42,184 nucleotides of DNA from assembly GCA_028687425.1 (NCBI GenBank), contig JAQUAD010000024.1:1-42184 (forward strand), in the 5' to 3' direction. Source of the stretch: Sideroxydans sp. (lineage in GTDB: Bacteria > Pseudomonadota > Gammaproteobacteria > Burkholderiales > Gallionellaceae). Position numbers and translations under genes: made by a program. The notes beneath the pieces were generated by a model. The model was not told where the DNA came from and did no database searches. It worked only from the letters and a program-made list of their open reading frames with translations. Of the stretch, positions 28,242 to 37,246 are shown one piece after another. Position 1 is the stretch's first letter. The number at the start of each line of letters is the position of its first letter.

Positions 28242-29332
28242 CAGGTGTTCTGGACAACGATCTTCGGGAAAGCTGCGCTATGGTCCTGTGCCATGTCGGC
28301 GATCTTCACCGCCACGCGACGCGCGATCTGCTTGTACACCTTGGCGATGTTGCCGTCCGGATCGGACACCACGGTCGGTTCTCCCGAGTCCGCCTGTTCG
28401 CGGATACGGATATCCAGCGGCAGGCTGCCGAGGAATTCGGTGTTGTAGTCGGCACACATCTTCTCGCCGCCGCCGGCACCGAAGATATGCTCTTCGTGGC
28501 CGCACTTGGAACAGATGTGCGTGCTCATGTTCTCCACAATGCCGATGATCTTCACATCCACCTTCTCGAACATCTTGAGTCCCTTGCGCGCATCCATCAG
28601 CGCGATGTCCTGCGGCGTGGTGACGATCACCGCACCGGTAACCGGCACCTTCTGCGCCAGTGTGAGCTGGATGTCGCCGGTACCGGGCGGCAGATCGATC
28701 ACCAGATAATCCAGATTGTCCCAGCGCGTCTGGTGCAACAGCTGGTCCAACGCCTGGGTCACCATCGGGCCGCGCCAGATCATGGGTGTATCGGCATCGA
28801 TGAGGAAACCGATGGACATCACTTGCAGACCATGATTGATGAGCGGCTGCATGGTCTTGCCATCTTCGGAATCCGGGTTGCCACTGAGACCGAGCATGGT
28901 GGGTTGCGAAGGACCGTAGATATCTGCATCCAGCATGCCGACGCGTGCGCCTTCGGCGGCCAGTGCCAGCGCCAGATTCACAGCCGTCGTGCTCTTGCCC
29001 ACACCACCCTTGCCGGAAGCCACTGCGATGATGTTCTTCACGCCATCCACCAGCTTCACGCCGCGCTGCACCGCATGCGGCACCACCTTGCTGCTGACAT
29101 TGGCCTCGACCTTGCCGGCGCCCGGCAAGGCGGATTTCAAATGGGTTTCAACCTGCGCCTTGATCTCGCTCCACACGCTCTGCGCCGGATAGCCCAGCAG
29201 GATATCCAGCGTCACATCGCTACCGTTGACTTTGACGTTCTTGACCGATTTACCGCTTACGAAATCCTTCTTGGTATTCGGATCGATCAGGTTCTTCAGG
29301 GCATTCTGTACATCGACTTCGGAAAAGCTCAT
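28241..29332 (-). CDS. apbC: Iron-sulfur cluster carrier ATPase ApbC/Mrp
   Basis: The protein has 363 residues from the ATG at 29332, with GGAG six bases upstream; a GTG one codon earlier is unlikely. It has an N-terminal MIP18/DUF59-like domain (about 1-85). A P-loop ATPase follows, with the deviant Walker [15 protein letters not shown] (about 107-120), DADIYGPS, and a paired Cys motif [12 protein letters not shown] (about 270) that binds the transferred [4Fe-4S] cluster at the dimer interface. The family delivers Fe-S clusters to target apoproteins. It is first in the apbC-surE-pcm-nlpD-radical SAM run, placing an Fe-S carrier next to an Fe-S enzyme. Confidence 0.96.
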   Translation of the reverse strand: MSFSEVDVQNALKNLIDPNTKKDFVSGKSVKNVKVNGSDVTLDILLGYPAQSVWSEIKAQVETHLKSALPGAGKVEANVSSKVVPHAVQRGVKLVDGVKNIIAVASGKGGVGKSTTAVNLALALAAEGARVGMLDADIYGPSQPTMLGLSGNPDSEDGKTMQPLINHGLQVMSIGFLIDADTPMIWRGPMVTQALDQLLHQTRWDNLDYLVIDLPPGTGDIQLTLAQKVPVTGAVIVTTPQDIALMDARKGLKMFEKVDVKIIGIVENMSTHICSKCGHEEHIFGAGGGEKMCADYNTEFLGSLPLDIRIREQADSGEPTVVSDPDGNIAKVYKQIARRVAVKIADMAQDHSAAFPKIVVQNT

Positions 29333-29423
29333 CACGCACTCCAGTTGATTGATGCCCGGATTCTACTTGAGATGACAGTTCTGCGGGACCGGGTTTTAGC
29401 GCCGCTCGGCCCTTGCCCCTGCA

Positions 29424-29459
29424 TGGCTATATAATCAGGCCTGTACACTGAATAGCCAT
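29424..29459 (+). promoter_or_regulatory. TATAAT box and inverted repeat upstream of the NlpC/P60 gene
   Basis: TATAAT (29430-29435) is a perfect -10 hexamer with a weak -35 about 17 bp upstream. TGGCTAT (29424-29430) and ATAGCCA (29453-29459) are exact 7-bp inverted copies spanning the -10 box and the base before the start codon. There is no Shine-Dalgarno sequence, so initiation depends on a very short leader. Confidence 0.4.
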
Positions 29460-29921
29460 ATGAACAGATTTTTCCCATTTTTCGCGCTAGTCCTGCTGCT
29501 GACCGCCTGCGGTTCCGCCCCCGTACGCAACGATGCAGCCCGCGATGCGCAAATGAACGACCTGGTGATGTATGCCATGAGTCTGGCCGAAACCCCGTAC
29601 CGGTATGGCGGCAACAGCGAGCGCAGCGGCTTTGATTGCAGCGGCTATGTCGGGCATGTCTATCGGGAAGTGCTGGATATCAAACTCCCCAGAACGACCA
29701 AGGCACTCAGCGGGGTCGGCGAGCCCTTGCGGCAAAGCGAATTGCGCCCCGGGGATCTGGTGTTCTTCAATACGCAGCGCCGGCCTTATTCACATGTCGG
29801 CATCTATGTGGGTGAACGGAAATTCGTGCATTCGCCCAAGACGGGCAGTCGCATCCGTGTGGAGAACATGGAACTGAACTACTGGAAAGCTCGATACAAC
29901 GGCGCTCGCCGCGTGAACTGA
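29460..29921 (+). CDS. NlpC/P60 cell-wall peptidase lipoprotein
   Basis: The protein has 153 residues with a lipoprotein signal (lipobox LLTAC at about 13-17). The NlpC/P60 domain fills the rest: catalytic Cys in FDCSGYVGHVY (about 60), His in YSHVGIYVG (about 105), and a third polar residue in the KFVHSP segment (His about 119). It should cleave peptide bonds in peptidoglycan stems (D-Glu-DAP type) from the outer-membrane periplasmic face. It is transcribed divergently from apbC and ends exactly where convergent mltB ends, with no gap. Confidence 0.92.
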   Translation: MNRFFPFFALVLLLTACGSAPVRNDAARDAQMNDLVMYAMSLAETPYRYGGNSERSGFDCSGYVGHVYREVLDIKLPRTTKALSGVGEPLRQSELRPGDLVFFNTQRRPYSHVGIYVGERKFVHSPKTGSRIRVENMELNYWKARYNGARRVN

Positions 29922-30875
29922 TCAGGGCATGGCGGCGCGCAAAGCCTCAGCCAGTTGATGTACGGACATCGCGTAATAACTGCTGATGTTGTAACGCATG
30001 ATGACGTCGAAGTTCTCGAATACCAGCCAGTATTCCTTGCCGTTCTCCAGCGTCAGGTCCAGCATCCAGGCCGGCGGCAGGACACCTTCGGTTTTCTTGT
30101 CCAGTGACACGCCGGCATCGGTGGTCCAACCCAGCACAGGACGCACCACCATCAGATCGCCCAGATCGCTCCCCTCAGCGACATGCACCTGTGTGGCAAC
30201 CGGTTCGCCGCTGCGCCAGCCGTAATTCTTGAAGTAGTTCGCCACACTACCGATGGCGTCTGCAGGTTCATGCAAAATGTCTATATGGCCATTGCCGTTG
30301 TAGTCCAGCGCGTACTTGCGGTAATTTCCCGGCATGAATTGCGGGATGCCCAATGCACCGGCATATGAAGAATTGATCGCCAGCAGATTGAAATCCTGTT
30401 CGCTCGCCAGCAACAGGTACTGCTCCAGTTCCGCCCTGAAATACGGCGCACGTCGCGGATAGTCGAATGCCAATGTCGTCAAGGCATCCAGTGTGCGGAA
30501 ACGTCCGGTCTGTTTGCCGTACATCGTCTCTACGCCGATGATGGCGACGATATATTCGGGCGGCACGCCGAACTGATGTTGTGCGCGCTTCAGGTATGCC
30601 TCATTCTTCTTCCAGAACTTGAGGCCATCCTTGATGCGCTGCGGGTTGACGAAGTTGGCGCGATATTCAGCCCAGGGCTTCAGCGTCGCCGGTTTCTCTA
30701 TCGCCTCGATCACCTCGGGACGACGTTCCGCCCGGTGGAACACCCGCTCCAGATCGGCACGCTTGAAATGATGGCGCGCCACCATCTCATCAATGAATTG
30801 CGGGATACCGGGCAGATTGGCCGCTAAGGCAGACTGACTCGACAACAACAGGAAAAACAGGCTGATTAATTTCAT
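29922..30875 (-). CDS. mltB: Membrane-bound lytic murein transglycosylase B
   Basis: The protein has 317 residues with a signal peptide (about 1-18, ending SALA) and no lipobox. The SLT family-3 domain has the catalytic Glu in IIGVETMYGKQTGRF (about 113-117), followed by ALGIPQFMPGNYRKYA and DILHEPADAIGSVANYF. It cleaves peptidoglycan glycan strands to leave 1,6-anhydro ends. Lacking the lipid-modified Cys, it may be soluble in the periplasm like E. coli Slt35 rather than lipidated. Confidence 0.95.
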   Translation of the reverse strand: MKLISLFFLLLSSQSALAANLPGIPQFIDEMVARHHFKRADLERVFHRAERRPEVIEAIEKPATLKPWAEYRANFVNPQRIKDGLKFWKKNEAYLKRAQHQFGVPPEYIVAIIGVETMYGKQTGRFRTLDALTTLAFDYPRRAPYFRAELEQYLLLASEQDFNLLAINSSYAGALGIPQFMPGNYRKYALDYNGNGHIDILHEPADAIGSVANYFKNYGWRSGEPVATQVHVAEGSDLGDLMVVRPVLGWTTDAGVSLDKKTEGVLPPAWMLDLTLENGKEYWLVFENFDVIMRYNISSYYAMSVHQLAEALRAAMP

Positions 30876-30916
30876 GGCCGAGTATTTTACTCGACAGCCC
30901 TGCCCCCTACTGTTAA

Positions 30917-31914
<998 letters not shown>

Positions 31915-31915
<1 letters not shown>

Positions 31916-32469
31916 TGAAAGACCAACCGGAACAGGGCGAAGACTTGTTCCGGCAATTGCTGGGCGACGTGACGCCGCTCAAACCCAGCGACCGTCGTAT
32001 CCCATCTCCTGCGCCTCGCAAACCCCATCTGCATCAACCTGCTTCAGCAGCAGTTATTCCGGACACGCTGTCAGACCATGGCGCAAGCGAAATTGCACCT
32101 GCCGAATTCCTCGGCAACGGCCTGAACCGCATGACATTGCGCAAATTACGTCGCGGCGAATGGCCGGTGCAGGATGAACTTGATCTGCACGGATTGAACA
32201 GCGATGAGGCGAGAAGATTGCTGACAGCCTTCCTGCATCAGGCGACACAGCAAGGCTTGCGCTGCGTGAATGTGATCCACGGCAAAGGCTGGCATAGCGA
32301 AAAGGGCGAAGGATTGCTAAAACGTCTTGCGCGGCATTGGCTGATCCAGCACCCGCAGGTATTGGCCTTCTGCGATGCGCCGCTCCATGCCGGCGGCAGC
32401 GGTGCGGTCCTGGTGTTGCTTAGAACAACTGACCGTAAAAACGATAATTGTTCTTCCCCGCCTGCTTGA
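31915..32469 (+). CDS. Smr-domain protein (DUF/Smr-type nuclease-like)
   Basis: The protein has 184 residues from an ATG overlapping the trxB stop; the frame extends further back but only through trxB. After a poorly conserved N-terminal half, the Smr domain lies at about 85-175: ELDLHGLNSDEAR, VIHGKGWHSEKGEG and FCDAPLHAGGSGAVLVLL. Smr domains are linked to DNA mismatch/recombination in MutS2 and to ribosome-rescue mRNA cleavage in stand-alone proteins such as SmrB. The activity of this group is not established. The 3' end overlaps the convergent GGDEF gene by 50 bp. Confidence 0.9.
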
Positions 32470-34120
32470 CCCCGTACATCGCCGCATCCGCGCATTGCTT
32501 CAACGTGTCGCTATCCTCGGCATCATCAGGATAGACACTGATGCCGATGCTGGTGCCGATATTCACAATATATCCTTCAATATCGAATGGCTGCCTGATC
32601 GATTCGATGATCTTCTGGGCAACATGTGTCGCATCATCGGGCTGATTGATCGCCGACATCACCACAACGAACTCATCCCCGCCCAGGCGCGAGACCATAT
32701 CGGTCTCTCTTATGCAGTGTTTCAGACGGCGCGACACTTCACGCAGCAGTATATCGCCCGTATGGTGGCCCAGCGTATCGTTCACCCCCTTGAATCCATC
32801 CAGATCCAGGAACAGCAAAGCCATCTTGTTGCGATTACGTTTGGCTGTCAGCATCGATTGTTCAATATGCTGATTCAACAACGTCCGGTTCGGAAGGTCG
32901 GTCAACGCATCGAAGTGAGCCAGTTGCTGTATCCGCTCGAACGAAGCCCTGCGTTCGGTGATGTCCGTGAACAGGGCGATGTAGTTGGTCACAGCGCCTT
33001 GTTCGTTCTTCACCACCGCGATGGACAACCATTTGGGATAGATCTCGCCACTCTTGCGCCGGTCCATGATCTCGCCCTGCCAGGATCCGGTCGCCAGCAA
33101 GGTCGCCCACATCTCCTTGTAGAAATCTGCCCCTTGCTCGCCGGACTTGAGGATGCGCGGGTTCTGGCCGATCACTTCCTCTGCCGAGTATCCGGTGATC
33201 TGCGTAAATGCGCGGTTGACCTGGATGATGTCGTTGTTCGCATCCGTGATCACGATGGCTTCCGCACTGCTCACGAATACTTCTGCCGCCAGACGCAGTT
33301 GTTCCTGCCCCTTCTTTACCTGCTCCACACTCTGCTGCAAGCTGTTCGCCAGTGCATTGAACGCATCACCCATCTTGCCTATCTCGTCGCGCGACTTGAG
33401 ATCCACGCGTCGCGACAGATCACCGTCCTCCTGCATGGCGGACATGACGTGCTGCAACTTGTCCAGCGGATCGGTAAAGGAGCGGATCACCACATCGATC
33501 ATGAAGAACAACACGATCTGCAACAACAACTGCCCTATCCATAACCAGGCATTGATTGAACGGATAAGGGCGAATTCTTCGGTCAGATCCAGCACGATAT
33601 TTGCCGCGCCATTCACCGTGCCATCCGGAACATGGTGGCAGCGCAGGCAATCGGTGCCTTTGTAGTTGTGGCTGGCAATGAAGGGAAAGACTGCTCGCAG
33701 GGACTGTTTCTCGGCATCACGCCGCTCAAAATAAGGTTTGCCGTTCCGCAATACGCTGCGTTCAACCTCGTCCTGCGCTTGCTCCTCTGGCAATCCGGGA
33801 CCGAACTGACGATCCACCAGTTCGGAACGGATGATGCGCAATTCGCGGATCCCGCGAGACTTGCTCATCTTGTCGATGAACAGCGTACGGTTGGCCGGAT
33901 CGGATATCTGGCCGGTCAGCATCAACATGTTCATGCCGTTGATGATGCCATCAGCCGTCTCCTCGGCGCGCACTTGCGCTGACTGCAATATCTTGTCCTC
34001 AAAGCTGGCCATCAACCAGCGCTGCGTGAAGACAAGGACAATGAGCAGACCGACCTGGATCAGCAGGGAAAGCTTGAGCCGCATGCTCAAGCCATACCAC
34101 CAGTTCCGAACTATGAACAT
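32420..34120 (-). CDS. c-type-haem sensor diguanylate cyclase (HAMP-PAS-GGDEF)
   Basis: The protein has 566 residues. It begins with a transmembrane helix (about 16-37). A periplasmic sensor region (about 38-190) carries one haem-c binding motif CLRCHH (Cys158-x-x-Cys161-His162). A second helix follows at about 191-212, then a HAMP linker, a PAS domain (about 275-390) and a GGDEF domain (about 400-560). The active site is intact: GGDEF at 480-484. The inhibitory I-site RETD sits at 471-474, five residues before it, so product feedback is likely. The protein should make cyclic di-GMP in response to a redox or gas signal at a covalently bound periplasmic haem. The start is supported only by a weak GGA; a second in-frame ATG lies 12 codons in. 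Confidence 0.93.
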   Translation of the reverse strand: MFIVRNWWYGLSMRLKLSLLIQVGLLIVLVFTQRWLMASFEDKILQSAQVRAEETADGIINGMNMLMLTGQISDPANRTLFIDKMSKSRGIRELRIIRSELVDRQFGPGLPEEQAQDEVERSVLRNGKPYFERRDAEKQSLRAVFPFIASHNYKGTDCLRCHHVPDGTVNGAANIVLDLTEEFALIRSINAWLWIGQLLLQIVLFFMIDVVIRSFTDPLDKLQHVMSAMQEDGDLSRRVDLKSRDEIGKMGDAFNALANSLQQSVEQVKKGQEQLRLAAEVFVSSAEAIVITDANNDIIQVNRAFTQITGYSAEEVIGQNPRILKSGEQGADFYKEMWATLLATGSWQGEIMDRRKSGEIYPKWLSIAVVKNEQGAVTNYIALFTDITERRASFERIQQLAHFDALTDLPNRTLLNQHIEQSMLTAKRNRNKMALLFLDLDGFKGVNDTLGHHTGDILLREVSRRLKHCIRETDMVSRLGGDEFVVVMSAINQPDDATHVAQKIIESIRQPFDIEGYIVNIGTSIGISVYPDDAEDSDTLKQCADAAMYGVKQAGKNNYRFYGQLF

Positions 34121-34153
34121 CCGATCAAGTCCGTCAGGCCCCCGCCCGGACGA

Positions 34154-34513
<360 letters not shown>

Positions 34514-34572
34514 TCAGCGGTTATGTGATGACTCGGTGAAGTATAGCCCAACGGCAACCCGGCGCACATGCA

Positions 34573-34998
34573 TTAACCCTTGCCGGCAAGGCAATCCGGA
34601 CTGTTGCATTCGCCGTACAGGGTCAAGGCGTGATCGCTCAGCGTGAATCCCAGCGATGCGGCTATTTCGCGCTGGCGCTCCTCGATCATCTTGTCGTAGA
34701 ACTCCTCTACCCGACCGCAACGTATGCACACGATATGATCGTGATGCGGGCCGCGTTCCAGCTCGTACACAGTCTGACCGCTGTCAAAGTGATGGCGGGT
34801 GATCAAGCCGGCCGCTTCGAATTGGGCCAACGCCCGGTACACCGTCGCCAACCCGATCACCTCGCCCCCCTCGGCCAGCAAGCGGTAGATCGTTTCTGCC
34901 GTCATGTGCCTTTCGCTCGCCTTCTCCAGCAGCGTCAAAATTTTGAGGCGCGGTGTCGTCACCTTCAATCCGGCATTTCTCAGCTCTTCGCTCTCCAT
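34573..34998 (-). CDS. fur: Ferric uptake regulator Fur
   Basis: The protein has 141 residues from the ATG at 34998, which has AAGGAGG four bases upstream; an in-frame ATG at 35022 would place that sequence inside the coding region and is rejected. Fur is an Fe(II)-dependent repressor. The N-terminal winged helix (LKVTTPRLKILTLL, EVIGLATVYRALAQFE) is followed by the metal-binding dimer domain with RGPHHDHIVCIRCGRVEEF (His cluster and a CxxC). A second Cys pair lies at the C-terminus (CNSPDC). Its promoter overlaps a Fur-box palindrome shared with the divergent porin operon, so autoregulation is expected. Confidence 0.95.
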   Translation of the reverse strand: MESEELRNAGLKVTTPRLKILTLLEKASERHMTAETIYRLLAEGGEVIGLATVYRALAQFEAAGLITRHHFDSGQTVYELERGPHHDHIVCIRCGRVEEFYDKMIEERQREIAASLGFTLSDHALTLYGECNSPDCLAGKG

Positions 34999-35048
34999 AT
35001 TTCCTCCTTGCTTCGTTTTCATCGCGGTTTCAGTCTAGCAAAATCTGC

Positions 35049-35099
35049 TTGCTTTTGATAATCATTCTCATCTATATTGAGAATCGTTATCGTTTGCAA
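35049..35099. promoter_or_regulatory. Fur-box palindrome over divergent fur and porin-operon promoters
   Basis: A 35-bp near-perfect palindrome (35057-35091) has arms reading GATAATCATTCTCA and TGAGAATCGTTATC, close matches to the Fur consensus, likely two overlapping Fur sites. For fur (minus), TTGCAA (35099-35094) and TATAGA (35076-35071) are spaced by 17 bp. For the porin operon (plus), TTGCTT (35049-35054) and TATATT (35073-35078) are spaced by 18 bp. Both promoters are covered by the palindrome, so iron-loaded Fur would shut off both. Confidence 0.85.
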
Positions 35100-35137
35100 A
35101 TTATTAAACAGCTACCTGAACACACAAAGGAGCGAGC

Positions 35138-36268
35138 ATGAACATGCAAATTCACCGTCTTATCAGCACATTGGCCTTGTCAGTCCCGTTAGGCGCGGGC
35201 GCCGCAGACGCCTCACTTGAACAACGGATCGAGAGACTGGAAGTTCAGCTCGATGCGACGGCCAGCAACACGCAAGCATCAGCAGATGGGAAATACCAGG
35301 CCACCCGCTTCGGCAGCTACGGTGAACTGCATCTGAACAAACTCAAGAATCGCAACGGCAACGACAAGAATGAACTGGATGTGCATCGCTTCGTGCTGTT
35401 CATGACCCACGACTTCGACGAGCAGACCCGATTCTTTTCGGAACTGGAAGTCGAACACAGCAATACGGAAAACTCGGGAGTCGTCACGCTCGAACAAGCG
35501 TATATCGAATACACCGCAAACGATGCGATGACCCTCAAGGCAGGCATGATGCTCATGCCGGTCGGCATCGTCAGCGAAACGCACGAACCGCCGAGTTTCT
35601 ACGGCGTGGAACGCAATCCGGTGGAAACGAACATCATCCCCACGACATGGAGCGAGGCAGGCATCGCAGTATCCAACCATCTGCAGCGCGGACTGAGCTT
35701 CGACGTTGCGATCACCAGCGGTCTGGCCGCAAGCGCAGCCAGCAACTATGCAGTACGAGGCGGCAGGCAGAATGCTTCGAAAGCACAGGCCACAGATGCC
35801 GCATATACCGGCCGACTCAAGTGGACAGGCATACCCGGACTGGAGTTGGCTGCTACGCTGCTGCGCCAATCCGACATCACACAGAGTACGGATGCCGCAG
35901 CGGGTGCCGCAACGTTGTATGAAACACATGTAGTGATCTCGCGCGGCGCTTTCGGTTTGCGTGCACTGTATGCGGGCTGGAGACTGGATGGCGCTGGCCC
36001 GGCAGCGGTCGGTGCAGACAGGCAGAACGGCTGGTATGTGGAGCCTGCATGGCGTTTCACTGAACAATGGGGCGTGTTCGCACGTTATAGCAACTGGGAC
36101 AACCGGGCAGGCGACCTGGTCGACAGCAAGTTACGACAAGTGGATATGGGTTTGAACTTCTGGCCGCACCCAGATGTGGTCGTAAAAGTGGACTACCAGA
36201 ACCAGCACGCGCCCACAGGACAGAGCGAGTACGACGGCATAAACCTGGGCCTGGGTTACCAGTTCTGA
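35138..36268 (+). CDS. Putative outer-membrane porin, Fur-controlled
   Basis: The protein has 376 residues from an ATG with AAGGAG five bases upstream. A signal peptide (about 1-24, ending AGA-ADA) is followed by a short coiled coil (SLEQRIERLEVQLD, about 27-40). A series of alternating strands typical of 16-18-strand porins then runs to a C-terminal Phe (GLGYQF). It resembles the phosphate-selective porin O/P group in layout: N-terminal coiled coil, then GSYGELHLNKL and DVHRFVLFMTHDF. Substrate unknown; because of Fur control, transport of an iron complex or of another electron-transfer ligand is the natural inference. It is the first gene of a three-gene operon with an FMN-binding protein (one base between stop and start) and a haem-like membrane protein. 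Confidence 0.82.
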   Translation: MNMQIHRLISTLALSVPLGAGAADASLEQRIERLEVQLDATASNTQASADGKYQATRFGSYGELHLNKLKNRNGNDKNELDVHRFVLFMTHDFDEQTRFFSELEVEHSNTENSGVVTLEQAYIEYTANDAMTLKAGMMLMPVGIVSETHEPPSFYGVERNPVETNIIPTTWSEAGIAVSNHLQRGLSFDVAITSGLAASAASNYAVRGGRQNASKAQATDAAYTGRLKWTGIPGLELAATLLRQSDITQSTDAAAGAATLYETHVVISRGAFGLRALYAGWRLDGAGPAAVGADRQNGWYVEPAWRFTEQWGVFARYSNWDNRAGDLVDSKLRQVDMGLNFWPHPDVVVKVDYQNQHAPTGQSEYDGINLGLGYQF

Positions 36269-36269
36269 T

Positions 36270-36785
36270 ATGGCCTGGATAAGCCTGTTCGCACTGCTCA
36301 GCTTTGCGCTCCCGACCTTCGCCAGCGAACAATCAGCAGAAGTCGAGCAATTTCTGAGCAGTGCATTCAAGGAAACGCCCGAGGTTCATGACATCTGGCT
36401 CACCGGCGAATTGCGCCCCGTCGTGCATGACATCCTGCATCACGACTATCCGCTCGCACGGGTGAGATATTGGCGTAGCGGCAGCCGTAGCGCTTGGGTG
36501 CTGGATGAGATCGGCAAGGAGAGGCCGATCACGGTCGGCATCGTGATCGACCATGACCGGATCGAAAAGGTGAGCGTGCTGACCTACCGCGAAAGTCGCG
36601 GCTGGGAAGTAAAAAGCCCCGCCTTCACTGCGCAATTCTCCGGTGCCGGGCTTGACGATGACATGCGCCTGGATCGCAGCATCGACGGCATATCCGGCGC
36701 CACATTGTCGGTCCGTGCGCTACAGAAGCTGAGCCGGCTCGCCCTGCTGCTGCACCGGCGGAGCATGATGGGAGAACAGCCATGA
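36270..36785 (+). CDS. Periplasmic FMN-binding domain protein
   Basis: The protein has 171 residues. An N-terminal signal peptide (about 1-18, ending TFAS) leads to an FMN_bind domain (about 75-160) with the covalent-flavin motif DGISGATLS (Asp139-Ser147). In RnfG and NqrC the Thr of this motif carries FMN through a phosphoester, here Thr145. The domain is a stand-alone periplasmic flavoprotein without transmembrane anchor. The gene starts one base after the porin stop and overlaps the next gene by four bases (ATGA), so the three are co-translated. An electron carrier between an inner-membrane haem protein and an outer target is inferred. Confidence 0.85.
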   Translation: MAWISLFALLSFALPTFASEQSAEVEQFLSSAFKETPEVHDIWLTGELRPVVHDILHHDYPLARVRYWRSGSRSAWVLDEIGKERPITVGIVIDHDRIEKVSVLTYRESRGWEVKSPAFTAQFSGAGLDDDMRLDRSIDGISGATLSVRALQKLSRLALLLHRRSMMGEQP

Positions 36786-37246
36786 ATGCCTGGGGCGTAC
36801 GCTTGAGCCCTGCCGCGCGCAGGACCGTACTGCTTTGCAGCATAGTCGTCATCGCGAGTGGCATTGCCTGGATGGTGCTGGGCGGGCTGGTGGATGAACA
36901 GAACTACAGCGACCCGCTGCATACCTTACGTCACCGTATGCTGGTGCTGCATGGGGTTGCCGCATATGTGCTGGTGTGGATGGCGGGCAGATTGTCCAAC
37001 CTGCATCAACAAGGCAATTGGCGTGCACATCGGAATCGCGGCAATGGATTGCTGCTGACAGCAGTGCTGGCGCTACTGGCCGTCAGCGGGCTTTGCCTGT
37101 ACTACCCGCCGCATGAAGACTGGCACGAGACCATCAGTCGATTGCACCAGGGCCTGGGCATCGCACTGACGCTACTGTTCCCCTTGCACCTGCTTGTCGC
37201 CAGAACGTTACGCAGGCTCAAAAACCATCCTGGTAACGCACGGTGA
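36782..37246 (+). CDS. Four-helix membrane protein, probable haem-b electron carrier
   Basis: The protein has 154 residues with four predicted membrane helices, at about 15-36, 50-68, 88-108 and 122-142. Histidines sit where bis-His haem ligands would: His57 in helix 2, and His122 and His136 in helix 4, 14 residues apart. His111 and His115 are just outside helix 4. This is the spacing of small b-type cytochromes and ferric-reductase-like proteins. It is not a recognised named family; a DUF4405-like or PepSY-like membrane protein are alternatives. It is the last gene of the Fur-controlled operon, overlapping the FMN-binding gene, and its end overlaps the convergent nadE by 29 bp. Confidence 0.7.
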   Translation: MNAWGVRLSPAARRTVLLCSIVVIASGIAWMVLGGLVDEQNYSDPLHTLRHRMLVLHGVAAYVLVWMAGRLSNLHQQGNWRAHRNRGNGLLLTAVLALLAVSGLCLYYPPHEDWHETISRLHQGLGIALTLLFPLHLLVARTLRRLKNHPGNAR

